Shown piece by piece: positions 41,472-51,476 of a stretch of 64,000 nucleotides of DNA; the first letter of the stretch is position 1, and each line of letters begins with the position of its first letter. Both the position numbers and the translations under genes were made by a program. The notes under the pieces were generated by a model. The model made no database searches. It was not told the DNA's origin and was given only the letters and a program-made list of their open reading frames with translations. Source of the DNA: Pseudomonas paraversuta. GTDB taxonomy: Bacteria; Pseudomonadota; Gammaproteobacteria; Pseudomonadales; Pseudomonadaceae. Location: NCBI RefSeq assembly GCF_904063065.1, contig NZ_CAJFCL010000001.1, forward strand, positions 372,001-436,000. The letters run 5' to 3'.

Positions 41472-42254
41472 ATGACCGTCACCCTCAAAACCCCCGAGGA
41501 CATCGCAAAAATGCGTATCGCCGGCAAACTGGCCGCCGAAGTCCTGGAAATGATTGCCGAGCACGTCAAGCCCGGCGTTACCACCGAAGAGCTGGACCGC
41601 ATCTGCCATGACTATATTGTCAACGTGCAGCAGGCCATCCCCGCTCCGCTCAACTACAAAGGCTTTCCGAAGTCCATCTGCACCTCGATCAACCATGTGG
41701 TGTGCCACGGCATCCCGGGCGACAAGGTGCTGAAAGACGGTGACACCCTGAATATCGACGTTACCGTCATCAAGGACGGTTACCACGGCGATACCAGCCG
41801 CATGTTCCACGTCGGCAAGGTACCGGTCTGGGCCGAGCGCCTGTCGCAAGTGACCCAGGAATGCATGTACAAGGCCATCGAAATCGTCAAACCGGGCTGC
41901 CGCCTGGGCGACATCGGCGAAGTGATCCAGAAGCACGCTGAAAAGAACGGCTTCTCGGTAGTTCGCGAGTTCTGCGGCCACGGCATCGGCAAGGTCTTCC
42001 ACGAAGAGCCGCAAATCCTGCACTACGGTCGCGCCGGCACCGGCATGGAACTCAAAGCAGGCATGACCTTCACCATCGAGCCGATGATCAACCAGGGCAA
42101 AGCCGATACCAAGGTTCTGGGTGATGGCTGGACCGCAATCACCAAGGACCGCAAGCTGTCAGCGCAGTGGGAACACACCCTGCTGGTGACCGAGACGGGC
42201 TACGAGATCTTCACCCTGCGCAGCGATGACACCATCCCTCGCGTTTCGGCCTGA
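41472..42254 (+). CDS. map: Methionine aminopeptidase, type I
   Basis: Removes the initiator methionine from nascent proteins. 260 residues of the pita-bread fold. Metal ligands are visible in LNIDVTVIKDGYHGDTSRMF (two Asp), EFCGHGIG (His) and FTIEPM (Glu); the final Glu is in SAQWEHTLLVTE. Divergent from rpsB, the usual arrangement in gamma-proteobacteria, and followed by glnD. Confidence 0.97.
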   Translation: MTVTLKTPEDIAKMRIAGKLAAEVLEMIAEHVKPGVTTEELDRICHDYIVNVQQAIPAPLNYKGFPKSICTSINHVVCHGIPGDKVLKDGDTLNIDVTVIKDGYHGDTSRMFHVGKVPVWAERLSQVTQECMYKAIEIVKPGCRLGDIGEVIQKHAEKNGFSVVREFCGHGIGKVFHEEPQILHYGRAGTGMELKAGMTFTIEPMINQGKADTKVLGDGWTAITKDRKLSAQWEHTLLVTETGYEIFTLRSDDTIPRVSA

Positions 42255-42321
42255 TACCTCAAGCAGTCTCTATATAGATTCTCCCTATATAAAAGCTTTA
42301 CAGCGATAGGAAAGCCAATCG

Positions 42322-45024
42322 ATGCCGCAGGTGGATCCCGAACTTTTTGACCGCGGCCAGTTCCAGGCCGAACTGGCGTTGAAGGCAAGCCCCATTGCCG
42401 CTTTCAAAAAGGCCATCCGCCAGGCACGAGAGGCTCTGGACGAACGCTTTCGCAGTGGCCGCGACATTCGACGCCTGATCGAAGATCGCGCCTGGTTCGT
42501 CGACAATATCCTGCAACAGGCGTGGGATCAGTTCAGCTGGAGCAACCAGGCCGATATCGCCCTGGTTGCCGTCGGCGGCTATGGCCGTGGCGAACTGCAC
42601 CCCTACTCCGACATCGATTTGCTGATCCTGCTGGACAACGCCGATCACGAAATTTTCCGCGACTCCATCGAACGCTTTCTGACCCTGCTCTGGGACATCG
42701 GTCTCGAAGTTGGCCAGAGCGTGCGCTCGGTGGACGAATGCGCCGAGCAGGCCCGCGCCGACCTGACCATCATCACCAACCTGATGGAAAGCCGTACCGT
42801 GGCCGGCCCTGAGCGCCTGCGCCAGCGCATGCTGGACGTCACCAGTACCGCCCACATGTGGCCCAGCAAGGATTTCTTTCTGGCCAAGCGTGCCGAGCAG
42901 AAAGCTCGTCACCACAAATACAACGACACGGAATACAACCTGGAGCCCAACGTCAAAGGCTCACCGGGCGGCCTGCGCGATATCCAGACCATTTTGTGGG
43001 TGGCCCGACGTCAGTACGGCACCCTCAATCTGCGCGCCCTGGCGGGTGAAGGTTTCCTGGTCGAGAGCGAGCACGCCCTGCTGGCATCCTCGCAAGAGTT
43101 CCTGTGGAAAGTCCGCTACGCCCTGCACATGCTCGCCGGCCGCGCTGAAGACCGCCTGCTGTTTGATCATCAACGCAGCATCGCCGAGTTGCTCGGCTTT
43201 ACTGGCGAAGATACCAAACAGACCATCGAAAACTTCATGCAGCAGTACTACCGGGTGGTCATGAGCATCGCCCAGCTCAGCGACCTGATCATCCAGCACT
43301 TCGAAGAAGTGATTCTGGCACCCGACGACGCCGCGCCGCCTGCCCCGCTGAACTCGCGCTTCCAGCTGCACGATGGCTACATCGAGGCCACCAGCGACCA
43401 TGTGTTCAAACGCACGCCGTTTGCCATGCTCGAAATTTTCCTGCTGATGGCCCAGCACCCCGAGATCAAGGGCGTGCGGGCCGATACCATTCGTCTGTTG
43501 CGCGAACACCGCTACCTGATCGACGACGACTTCCGTAAAGACATCCGCAACACCAGCCTGTTTATCGAGCTGTTCAAGTGCAAGATCGGCATCCATCGCA
43601 ACCTGCGCCGGATGAACCGCTACGGCATTCTCGGACGCTACCTGCCCGAATTCGGCTTTATCGTCGGGCAAATGCAGCACGACCTGTTCCACATCTATAC
43701 CGTCGATGCCCACACCCTGAACCTGATCAAGCATCTGCGTAAATTGCAGTACACCCAGGTGTCAGAGAAATTCCCGCTGGCCAGCAAGCTGATGGCCAAG
43801 CTGCCCAAGCCTGAACTGATTTACCTGGCCGGGCTGTATCACGATATCGGCAAAGGCCGGCATGGCGACCACTCCGAGATTGGCGCGGTAGATGCCGAGG
43901 CGTTCTGCATCCGCCATCAGTTGCCGCAGTGGGATACACGCCTGATCGTGTGGCTGGTGCAAAATCACCTGGTAATGTCGACCACCGCCCAGCGCAAGGA
44001 TCTGTCCGACCCCCAGGTCATCCATGACTTCGCCCAGATCGTGGGCGACGAAACCCGTCTCGACTACCTGTACGTCCTGACCGTGGCCGATATCAATGCC
44101 ACCAACCCGACCCTGTGGAACTCGTGGCGCGCCAGCCTGTTGCGCCAGCTTTACACCGAAACCAAGCGCGCACTGCGTCGCGGCCTGGAAAACCCGGTTG
44201 ATCGCGAAGAGCAGATCCGCCAGACCCAGAGTGCCGCGCTGGACATATTGGTGCGCAACGGCAACGACCAGGACGACGTGGAACAACTCTGGTCCCAGCT
44301 TGGCGACGACTACTTCCTGCGCCATACCTCGGCCGATGTGGCCCTGCACACCGAGGCCATCCTGCAACAACCGGCCGATGGCGGCCCGCTGGTACTGATC
44401 AAGGAAACCACCCAGCGCGAGTTCGAAGGCGGCACCCAGATTTTCATCTACGCGCCCGACCAGCATGACTTCTTTGCCGTAACCGTGGCCGCGATGGATC
44501 AGCTCAACCTGAACATCCATGACGCGCGAATCATCACCTCCAGCAGCAAGTTCACCCTCGATACCTACATCGTGCTCGACAACGACGGCGAAACGATCGG
44601 CAATAACCCGGCCCGCGTCGAGAGAATCCGCAAGGGCCTGACTGAAGCGCTGCGCAACCCCGATGACTACCCCAACATCATCCAGCGCCGGGTTCCCCGC
44701 CAGCTCAAGCATTTTGCTTTCCCGCCCCAGGTGACGATTCACAATGACGCGCAGCGCCCGGTGACCGTACTGGAACTCAGCGCACCCGACCGGCCCGGCC
44801 TGCTGGCCCGTATCGGGATGATTTTTCTGGAGTTCGACCTGTCGTTGCAGAACGCCAAAATTGCCACCCTGGGCGAGCGCGTCGAAGACGTGTTTTTCGT
44901 TACTGACGAAAACAATCAGCCGCTGTCCGATCCGCAGCTGTGCATGCGTTTGCAGGAAGCCATCGTTGAACAGCTGACCGTCGACAAAGACTCAACCCCT
45001 GAACCGTGGCGCCTGAGCATTTAA
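42322..45024 (+). CDS. glnD: [Protein-PII] uridylyltransferase / uridylyl-removing enzyme
   Basis: Nitrogen sensor that uridylylates and deuridylylates PII in response to glutamine. 900 residues, the Pseudomonas length. In order: nucleotidyltransferase with [17 protein letters not shown] near residues 85-101, the GlnD linker domain, an HD domain ([20 protein letters not shown] near residue 510), and two C-terminal ACT domains (the last beginning [16 protein letters not shown]). 67 bases follow map, with a TATATAGATT-rich stretch that may hold a promoter. Confidence 0.97.
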   Translation: MPQVDPELFDRGQFQAELALKASPIAAFKKAIRQAREALDERFRSGRDIRRLIEDRAWFVDNILQQAWDQFSWSNQADIALVAVGGYGRGELHPYSDIDLLILLDNADHEIFRDSIERFLTLLWDIGLEVGQSVRSVDECAEQARADLTIITNLMESRTVAGPERLRQRMLDVTSTAHMWPSKDFFLAKRAEQKARHHKYNDTEYNLEPNVKGSPGGLRDIQTILWVARRQYGTLNLRALAGEGFLVESEHALLASSQEFLWKVRYALHMLAGRAEDRLLFDHQRSIAELLGFTGEDTKQTIENFMQQYYRVVMSIAQLSDLIIQHFEEVILAPDDAAPPAPLNSRFQLHDGYIEATSDHVFKRTPFAMLEIFLLMAQHPEIKGVRADTIRLLREHRYLIDDDFRKDIRNTSLFIELFKCKIGIHRNLRRMNRYGILGRYLPEFGFIVGQMQHDLFHIYTVDAHTLNLIKHLRKLQYTQVSEKFPLASKLMAKLPKPELIYLAGLYHDIGKGRHGDHSEIGAVDAEAFCIRHQLPQWDTRLIVWLVQNHLVMSTTAQRKDLSDPQVIHDFAQIVGDETRLDYLYVLTVADINATNPTLWNSWRASLLRQLYTETKRALRRGLENPVDREEQIRQTQSAALDILVRNGNDQDDVEQLWSQLGDDYFLRHTSADVALHTEAILQQPADGGPLVLIKETTQREFEGGTQIFIYAPDQHDFFAVTVAAMDQLNLNIHDARIITSSSKFTLDTYIVLDNDGETIGNNPARVERIRKGLTEALRNPDDYPNIIQRRVPRQLKHFAFPPQVTIHNDAQRPVTVLELSAPDRPGLLARIGMIFLEFDLSLQNAKIATLGERVEDVFFVTDENNQPLSDPQLCMRLQEAIVEQLTVDKDSTPEPWRLSI

Positions 45025-45050
45025 GCGCCGCCGAGCGAGACCCGCATCCA

Positions 45051-46250
45051 ATGAACAACGCTCTAAACCAGCTTCAGCCTTATCCGTTCGAAAAACTGCG
45101 CGCCCTGCTTGGCAGCGTGCAGCCCAACACCGACAAACGCCCGATTGCGTTGTCCATTGGCGAACCCAAACACCGCTCGCCGGATTTCGTGGCCAAGGCC
45201 CTGGCCGACAACCTGGACCAGATGGCGGTCTACCCGACCACCCTCGGCATCCCGGCCCTGCGCGAAGCCATTGGCGGCTGGGCCGAGCGACGTTTCCAGG
45301 TGCCAAAAGGCTGGCTCGACCCGGCGCGCAACATCCTGCCGGTCAACGGTACCCGTGAAGCGCTGTTTGCCTTCACCCAGACCGTGGTCAACCGTGGCGA
45401 CGACGCGCTGGTGATCAGCCCGAACCCGTTCTACCAGATCTACGAAGGCGCAGCGTTCCTCGCCGGCGCCAAACCGCACTACCTGCCGTGCCTGGCAGAA
45501 CATGGCTTCAACCCGGACTTCGACGCCGTAGCGGCCGAGACCTGGGACAACTGCCAGATCCTGTTCCTGTGCTCACCGGGCAACCCGACGGGCGCGCTGA
45601 TCCCCCTCGACACCCTGAAAAAACTGATCGCCCTGGCTGACAAACATGACTTCGTGATTGCCGCCGACGAGTGCTACAGCGAACTGTACTTCGACGAGCA
45701 GACACCGCCCGTCGGCCTGCTGAGCGCCTGCGTAGACCTGGGTCGTGAAGATTTCAAACGCTGCGTGGTATTCCACAGCCTGTCCAAGCGCTCCAACCTG
45801 CCAGGCCTGCGCTCGGGTTTCGTGGCCGGTGACGCCGAGATCCTCAAGGCGTTTTTGCTGTATCGCACCTACCACGGCTGCGCCATGCCGGTTCAAACCC
45901 AGCTGGCCAGCATTGCGGCCTGGAACGACGAAGCCCACGTGCGCACCAACCGCGACCTGTATCGCGAGAAGTTCGATGCGGTGCTGGAAATCCTGGGCCC
46001 GGTCCTCGACGTACAGCGCCCGGACGGCGGCTTTTACCTGTGGCCCAAAGTTGAAGGGGATGACGCAGACTTTTGCCGCGACCTGTTCGCCGAAGAACAG
46101 GTGACTGTGGTCCCGGGCTCGTACCTGTCCCGCGAAGTCGACGGCTTCAACCCCGGCGCCGGCCGCGTGCGCATGGCACTGGTAGCGCCGCTGGCAGAAT
46201 GCGTAGAAGCCGCAGAACGGATTCGCGAGTTCATTCTGCGCCGCAAATAA
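45051..46250 (+). CDS. dapC: Succinyldiaminopimelate transaminase DapC
   Basis: PLP-dependent aminotransferase giving N-succinyl-LL-diaminopimelate in lysine and peptidoglycan synthesis. 399 residues, fold type I. The Schiff-base lysine lies in FHSLSKRSNLPGLRSGFVAG, with NPFYQIYEG and CSPGNPTGALI upstream. The ATG at 45051 lies 27 bases past glnD; the frame is open further but overlaps glnD. It is near dapD (2.3 kb) and dapE (9 kb), the enzymes before and after it in the pathway. Confidence 0.92.
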   Translation: MNNALNQLQPYPFEKLRALLGSVQPNTDKRPIALSIGEPKHRSPDFVAKALADNLDQMAVYPTTLGIPALREAIGGWAERRFQVPKGWLDPARNILPVNGTREALFAFTQTVVNRGDDALVISPNPFYQIYEGAAFLAGAKPHYLPCLAEHGFNPDFDAVAAETWDNCQILFLCSPGNPTGALIPLDTLKKLIALADKHDFVIAADECYSELYFDEQTPPVGLLSACVDLGREDFKRCVVFHSLSKRSNLPGLRSGFVAGDAEILKAFLLYRTYHGCAMPVQTQLASIAAWNDEAHVRTNRDLYREKFDAVLEILGPVLDVQRPDGGFYLWPKVEGDDADFCRDLFAEEQVTVVPGSYLSREVDGFNPGAGRVRMALVAPLAECVEAAERIREFILRRK

Positions 46251-46259
46251 CCTCCAGAC

Positions 46260-46319
46260 CTGCAGCAGCGAGCTTGCCCCGCGATCTTTAAAGATCATGA
46301 GGCGAGCTCGCTGCTGCAG
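46260..46319. repeat. REP-like palindrome between dapC and the antiporter gene
   Basis: CTGCAGCAGCGAGCTTGCCC and its partner beginning GGCGAGCTCGCTGCTGCAG flank GATCTTTAAAGATC. It lies between two convergent genes and is the same type as the element at 15630-15699, including the central A/T-rich palindrome. Confidence 0.8.
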
Positions 46320-46327
46320 ATGTCGGG

Positions 46328-47971
46328 CTACTTCACGGTTCCCAGGTTGGCCTCGCTCAAGTCCAGATCCCGCAGGACTTCACTGAGTACGTCATCACCG
46401 ATTTCATGGTGGCGACGCAAGCTGTACAGCTCCAGCCGCTGCGCCCTGAGCGCCTTGAGCCGCAAACGGCTTTCCAGATGGTCCATCTGCGACGCCAGCG
46501 CCTGAGCTTCCGCCGAGTCATTGAACACCTCAAGCTGATGCCGGTACTCGGACATGATCCGCGCCTTCAATTCAGCCGCCAATGCCGCCAGCGCAGCATC
46601 CTGCTTCTCGGGCTCGACCACCTCTTCAGCCTCCAGCGCATGAATCGCCGCTTCCGCCGTGCGCCGCCACGCTTCGCGCACTTCAGCCCGCATGGCATCG
46701 TCCTGACTCTTGGGGATACCGCGCAACAACAGGGGCAAGGCAATGCAGGCCACGATCAACGACAGCAAAATCACCCCGGCGGCAATGAAGATCAACAGTT
46801 CGCGCTCCGGAAAATCCAGGCCTTCGCTGATCAACAGCGGCACCGACATCACGCCCGCCAGCGTCACGGCCCCACGCACCCCGCCCACCGTCAGCAACCA
46901 GCAGGAACGTGCAGTCGGCACCATGGTCAACTCGCCCTTGCCGCGCCAGCGGCGCAACAGGCCGGACAAGCGCCAGATGCTCTGCACCCAGATAAAACGC
47001 AACGCCAACAGCACCAGAAAGATCACCACTACATCCAGGCAGCGATACATCAGGGTCGGCCACAGTGTGGGCTCCAGTCTGACGACGGCTTTGATGATGT
47101 CCGGCAACTGCAGGCCCAACAGCAAGAAAATCAGGCCATTGAAGGCAAATTCCAGCAGCGACCACACGCTGCGGTTCAGTAACCGGGTACTGGTTTGCCG
47201 CGGCAACAAATCCAGCCAGCTCTGCATCATCCCCGCCGCTACCGCCGACAAAATACCCGAAGCCCCCAGACGCTCGGCCAGTACATAAGCGGCAAACGGC
47301 AGCAGAAGCATGAACACCACATGCGTGGCCGGATCATCCCAGCCCCGCGTGATCATCCACGAGCGCATGCGCCCTACAACCCAGCTCAATGCCACACCTA
47401 TCGCCAGGCCGCCACAAGCCACCAGCAAAAAAGTCACGCTGGCATTGGCCAGGGAAAAAACCCCGGTGATGGCTGCCGCCAGGGCGAACTTGAAGGTCAC
47501 CAGGCCGGTCGCGTCATTCATCAACGCCTCGCCCTGCAACATATGCATCAGGGGTGCCGGCAGCCGGTTTTGGGCAATGGCCGATACCGCCACCGCATCC
47601 GTCGGCGACAGTACGGCGGCCAGGGCAAACGCAACGGGTAGAGGAATGCTCGGTAATAGCCAATGAATGAAGTAGCCGGCCCCCACGACAGTGAACAGCA
47701 CCAAGCCGACGGCCAGCGTCAGAATGGGCCCCCGCAGGCGCCAGAATTCGCGCTTTGGCATGCGCCAACCGTCCGAGAACAACAACGGCGGCAAAAACAA
47801 AAAGAGAAATAACTCGGGGTTCAGCGCCACGTGCAAGCCCAGGGTTGGCCACGCCAGCACTGCACCGGCAGCAATCTGCACCAGGGGCAGAGGCAGCGGA
47901 ATCACGCGCCCCAATAAACGCGAGACCCCCACCAGCATCAGCAAGATGAGGACGGTATAGGCAGTTTGCAT
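46328..47971 (-). CDS. Sodium/proton antiporter (CPA1/NhaP family)
   Basis: Inner-membrane Na+/H+ exchanger of the monovalent cation:proton antiporter-1 family, about 547 residues. About twelve membrane segments occupy residues 1-400. The ion-binding acidic motif ALAAVLSPTDAVAVSAI and GEALMNDATGLVTFKFALA are characteristic. A charged cytoplasmic C-terminal tail of about 130 residues is rich in Glu and Arg. The ATG at 47971 is preferred to a TTG seven codons upstream. Convergent with dapC; ion preference cannot be told. Confidence 0.88.
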   Translation of the reverse strand: MQTAYTVLILLMLVGVSRLLGRVIPLPLPLVQIAAGAVLAWPTLGLHVALNPELFLFLFLPPLLFSDGWRMPKREFWRLRGPILTLAVGLVLFTVVGAGYFIHWLLPSIPLPVAFALAAVLSPTDAVAVSAIAQNRLPAPLMHMLQGEALMNDATGLVTFKFALAAAITGVFSLANASVTFLLVACGGLAIGVALSWVVGRMRSWMITRGWDDPATHVVFMLLLPFAAYVLAERLGASGILSAVAAGMMQSWLDLLPRQTSTRLLNRSVWSLLEFAFNGLIFLLLGLQLPDIIKAVVRLEPTLWPTLMYRCLDVVVIFLVLLALRFIWVQSIWRLSGLLRRWRGKGELTMVPTARSCWLLTVGGVRGAVTLAGVMSVPLLISEGLDFPERELLIFIAAGVILLSLIVACIALPLLLRGIPKSQDDAMRAEVREAWRRTAEAAIHALEAEEVVEPEKQDAALAALAAELKARIMSEYRHQLEVFNDSAEAQALASQMDHLESRLRLKALRAQRLELYSLRRHHEIGDDVLSEVLRDLDLSEANLGTVK

Positions 47972-48200
47972 ATCAACAGGATTCCCGAACAATAAGCCTT
48001 AAAACATATGAGGCAACAATTTCCCCATTGCGTACCATAGTAGCCTTTAAGCCCGGGCTCTGACCGCTGAACAAAAGTCGCAATGCGACGACCTGTCACA
48101 CGTACATGCCAAGCTTGCACCCGGCCGAGCCCAAGGCCGCTGCTCATGGCATAATCCGCCACCGATCATTTCCCGGCGTATTCAAAGGAGGGGCAATCCA

Positions 48201-48563
48201 GTGACCGATTCGAACAAGACGTTGCACCTTTTCGGCATCAAGGCCTGCGACACCATGAAGAAGGCTCGCACCTGGCTGGATGAGCATGCCGTGCGCTACG
48301 ACTTCCACGATTACAAAGCCAGCGGTATTGACCGCGAGCACCTGACCCAATGGTGCAACGAGCACGGCTGGCAAGTGGTACTCAATCGCGCCGGTACAAC
48401 CTTTCGCAAACTCGACGACGAACGCAAAGCCGATCTCGACCAGGCGAAAGCCATTGAACTGATGCTTGCCCAACCCTCGATGATCAAGCGCCCGGTGCTC
48501 GATCTCGGAGACAAAACCCTGATTGGCTTCAAGCCAGATCTTTATGCGGCGGCCCTTCTTTAA
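48201..48563 (+). CDS. ArsC/Spx-family protein (YffB type)
   Basis: A 120-residue thioredoxin-fold protein of the YffB branch of the arsenate reductase family. It has one N-terminal Cys (Cys16 in GIKACDTMKKA) and no second Cys nearby, so a glutathione-dependent thiol reaction is more likely than classic arsenate reduction. The C-terminal KRPVLDLGDKTLIGFKPDLY is the family's usual end. The GTG start has an excellent AAGGAGG eleven bases upstream. dapD follows by 36 bases; the same pairing with dap genes is common in gamma-proteobacteria (seen from memory). Function unproven. Confidence 0.85.
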   Translation: MTDSNKTLHLFGIKACDTMKKARTWLDEHAVRYDFHDYKASGIDREHLTQWCNEHGWQVVLNRAGTTFRKLDDERKADLDQAKAIELMLAQPSMIKRPVLDLGDKTLIGFKPDLYAAALL

Positions 48564-48599
48564 AGCCCGCCCATTTATTTATGTTCAAGAGGTAATTGC

Positions 48600-49634
48600 A
48601 TGTCTACTACCCTATTCAGCGCGGCCTTTGGTGTTGGTACCCAGAATCGTCAAGGCGCATGGCTGGAAGTGTTTTACGCCCAACCGTTGCTTAACCCGTC
48701 GGCCGAGCTGATCGCAGCCATCGCCCCGATCCTGGGCTACACCGGCGGCAACCAGGCAATCACCTTCAGCACCGCGCAAGCTGCACAAATGGCTGAAATC
48801 GCCAAACCGATCGACACCGCCCAGGCCGCCCTGCTGACCCGTCTGGCTGAAAGCCACAAGCCGCTGGTCGCCACCCTGCTGGCCGAAGATGCAGCCCTGA
48901 CCTCCACCCCCGAGGCCTACCTCAAGCTGCACCTGCTGTCCCATCGCCTGGTCAAGCCCCACGGCCTGAGCCTGGCTGGCGTGTTCCCGCTGCTGCCGAA
49001 CGTGGCATGGACCAGCCAGGGTGCCATCGACCTGGGCGAACTGGCCGAGCGTCAGCTCGAAGCCCGCCTGCGTGGCGAGTTGCTGGAAGTGTTCTCGGTC
49101 GACAAGTTCCCGAAAATGACCGACTACGTGGTTCCGGCCGGCGTGCGTATCGCTGACAGCGCGCGGATCCGTCTGGGCGCCTACATCGGCGAAGGCACCA
49201 CCGTGATGCACGAAGGTTTCGTCAACTTCAACGCAGGCACCGAAGGCCCGGGCATGATCGAAGGCCGCGTCTCGGCGGGCGTATTCGTCGGCAAGGGCTC
49301 GGACCTGGGCGGCGGCTGCTCCACCATGGGCACCCTGTCGGGCGGCGGCAACATCGTGATCAAGGTTGGCGAAGGCTGCCTGATCGGCGCCAACGCCGGT
49401 ATCGGTATCCCGCTGGGCGACCGCAACACCGTTGAGTCCGGCCTTTATGTAACCGCCGGCACCAAGGTCGCGCTGCTGGACGAGAACAACCAGCTGGTCA
49501 AAGTGGTCAAGGCCCGTGACCTGGCCGGTCAGCCAGACCTGTTGTTCCGCCGCAACTCGGAAACCGGCGCTGTGGAATGCAAAACCCACAAGTCGGCCAT
49601 CGAGCTGAACGAAGCACTGCACGCTCACAACTAA
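48600..49634 (+). CDS. dapD: Tetrahydrodipicolinate N-succinyltransferase
   Basis: Commits tetrahydrodipicolinate to the succinylase branch of lysine/diaminopimelate synthesis. 344 residues of the longer actinobacterial/Pseudomonas-type DapD. Left-handed beta-helix repeats run from about residue 175 to 285 (IRLGAYIGEGTTVMHEGFVNF, GKGSDLGGGCSTMGTLSGG), the site of succinyl-CoA binding. Ribosome binding site AGAGG nine bases upstream. dapC acts on its product. Confidence 0.95.
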   Translation: MSTTLFSAAFGVGTQNRQGAWLEVFYAQPLLNPSAELIAAIAPILGYTGGNQAITFSTAQAAQMAEIAKPIDTAQAALLTRLAESHKPLVATLLAEDAALTSTPEAYLKLHLLSHRLVKPHGLSLAGVFPLLPNVAWTSQGAIDLGELAERQLEARLRGELLEVFSVDKFPKMTDYVVPAGVRIADSARIRLGAYIGEGTTVMHEGFVNFNAGTEGPGMIEGRVSAGVFVGKGSDLGGGCSTMGTLSGGGNIVIKVGEGCLIGANAGIGIPLGDRNTVESGLYVTAGTKVALLDENNQLVKVVKARDLAGQPDLLFRRNSETGAVECKTHKSAIELNEALHAHN

Positions 49635-49693
49635 GCGTCTGTCTGCCACTGACGGGGCCAGCCTCTGGTCCCGTCAACAGAGCCCTGAACACC

Positions 49694-50899
49694 ATGCTTT
49701 TGCCTTCCCCCTGGCGCGCTGACTTCCCTGCCATCGCCGCCATGCAACGTCAGGACCAGACCTATCTGGACAACGCTGCAACTACACAAAAACCCCAGGC
49801 CCTGCTCGACGCACTGCAGCATTACTACGCCAATGGCGCAGCCAATGTGCACCGCGCCCAGCATCTGCCGGGGGCCCATGCGACCCAGGCGTTTGAAAAC
49901 ACCCGTAAGAAAGTGACGCAATGGCTCAACGCCAGCGACTGCGGGCAAATTGTTTTCACCCACGGCGCCACCTCGGCGCTGAACCTTCTGGCCTATGGGC
50001 TGGAACACCAATTTACCCAGGGCGACGAGATCGTTATCAGCGCCCTGGAACACCATGCCAACCTGCTGCCGTGGCAACAGCTTGCCAAGCGTAAAAAACT
50101 GACTCTGGTGGTACTGCCGCTGGATGCCGACGGCGTGATCGACCTCGATGCCGCCGCCCGCCTGATCACCCCCCGCACCCGCCTGCTGGCCGTCAGCCAG
50201 TTATCCAATGTGCTCGGTGTATGGCAGCCGTTACCTGAGCTGCTGGCTCTGGCTAAGGCGCAAAATGCGCTGACCGTGGTTGATGGCGCCCAGGGCATCG
50301 TCCATGGCCGGCATGACGTGAACGCGCTGGGCTGCGACTTTTACGTTTTCTCCAGCCACAAACTGTACGGCCCGGACGGGCTGGGCGTGCTGTTTGGCCG
50401 CCACGCCGCGCTGGCCCGCCTGCAGCACTGGCAGTTCGGTGGCGAGATGGTGCAAGACGCTGACTACCAGAGCGCAACCTTTCGCCCGGCACCGCTGGGC
50501 TTTGAAGCCGGTACTCCGCCGATTGCCAGCGTGATCGGTCTGGGCGCAACCCTCAGCTATCTGTCCACTCTGGATCAAGCAGCCGTCGAAGCCCACGAAG
50601 CCGCATTGCACAGCCTGCTGATCGACGGCTTGACGCAACGCCAGGGGGTTCGCCTGCTGGGTTCGCCACAGCTGGCGCTGGTGAGCTTTGTGGTTGACGG
50701 CGTGCACAATGCCGACCTGGCACATCTGCTGACTGAGCAAGGCATCGCTGTGCGGGCCGGTCATCACTGTGCCATGCCGCTGCTCAAAAGCTTCGGTCTG
50801 GCCGGAGCTATCCGCGTGTCGCTGGCGCTGTACAACGACTCCGACGATCTACAGCGTTTTTTCGAGGCGCTGGACCAGGCGCTGGAGTTGCTGCAATGA
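49694..50899 (+). CDS. csdA: Cysteine desulfurase CsdA (SufS-like)
   Basis: PLP enzyme that takes sulfur from cysteine as a persulfide. 401 residues, type II desulfurase. TYLDNAATTQKP is at the N terminus, the PLP lysine in FYVFSSHKLYGPDGLGVL, and the persulfide Cys in RAGHHCAMPLLKSFG. The ATG at 49694 lies 60 bases past dapD; upstream in-frame codons overlap dapD. It overlaps csdE in ATGA, and tcdA (csdL) is close by, so it probably serves tRNA ct6A formation and not bulk Fe-S assembly. Confidence 0.93.
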   Translation: MLLPSPWRADFPAIAAMQRQDQTYLDNAATTQKPQALLDALQHYYANGAANVHRAQHLPGAHATQAFENTRKKVTQWLNASDCGQIVFTHGATSALNLLAYGLEHQFTQGDEIVISALEHHANLLPWQQLAKRKKLTLVVLPLDADGVIDLDAAARLITPRTRLLAVSQLSNVLGVWQPLPELLALAKAQNALTVVDGAQGIVHGRHDVNALGCDFYVFSSHKLYGPDGLGVLFGRHAALARLQHWQFGGEMVQDADYQSATFRPAPLGFEAGTPPIASVIGLGATLSYLSTLDQAAVEAHEAALHSLLIDGLTQRQGVRLLGSPQLALVSFVVDGVHNADLAHLLTEQGIAVRAGHHCAMPLLKSFGLAGAIRVSLALYNDSDDLQRFFEALDQALELLQ

Positions 50900-51300
50900 C
50901 CCTGCCCGCCGATGCACAGGCCGCCCTCGACAGTTTTGAACACTGCACAGGCTGGGAACAACGCGCGCGCTTGCTGATGCAATGGGGGCAACGCCTGCCC
51001 GAGCTTGACCTGGCAGACAAAAACGAAGCCAACCGCGTGCATGGCTGCGAAAGTCAGGTGTGGTTGCTGGGTGAGCTGCGCGACGGTCACTGGCAGTTTG
51101 CAGCCAGTAGCGATGCACGATTGATCCGCGGGCTGGTCGCCCTATTGCTGGCACGGGTCAATGGCTTGTCCGGCGAACAGCTGCAACAGGTGGATTTGCC
51201 CGAGTGGTTCAACCAGCTGGGCTTGAGCCGGCAGCTGTCACCGTCGCGCAGTAATGGGCTGAATGCCGTATTGCAGCGGATGCGCGAGCTGGCAGGCTAA
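50896..51300 (+). CDS. csdE: SufE-family sulfur acceptor CsdE
   Basis: Accepts persulfide sulfur from CsdA. 134 residues. The active Cys lies in NRVHGCESQVWL near residue 51, the standard SufE motif, and EQRARLLMQWGQRLPELD precedes it. Start overlaps the csdA stop by four bases. The last codons and stop (GAGCTGGCAGGCTAA) are the start of a 72-base unit that is repeated directly after the gene, so the present stop may have arisen with the duplication. Confidence 0.9.
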   Translation: MTLPADAQAALDSFEHCTGWEQRARLLMQWGQRLPELDLADKNEANRVHGCESQVWLLGELRDGHWQFAASSDARLIRGLVALLLARVNGLSGEQLQQVDLPEWFNQLGLSRQLSPSRSNGLNAVLQRMRELAG

Positions 51301-51431
51301 ACCCCATCGCTGGCAAGCCAGCTCCCACAGGGCATTAGCGCCTACAAAACAGTGTGGGAGCTGGCAGGCTAAACCCCCATCGCTGGCAAGCCAGCTCCCA
51401 CGGGGCATTAGCGCCTACAAAAACAGTGTGG
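51286..51431. repeat. Tandem duplication of a 72-74 base REP-containing unit
   Basis: The unit beginning GAGCTGGCAGGCTAAACCCC spans 51286-51357 and is repeated at 51358-51431 with only a few changes (one extra C, one extra A, CAGGG to CGGGG). Each copy contains CATCGCTGGCAAGCCAGCTC and ends AACAGTGTGG, so each folds as a REP palindrome together with the GAGCTGGC that follows. A third GAGCTGGCTTGCCAGCGATG at 51432 completes the array. Confidence 0.85.
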
Positions 51432-51476
51432 GAGCTGGCTTGCCAGCGATGGCTTCGGGGCGATTAACGGGGCCGA

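Noticed and set aside
48201..48563. Arsenate reductase as a firm function for the ArsC-family protein
   Set aside because: Only one cysteine is in place and there are no ars genes nearby; the YffB branch is a better fit.
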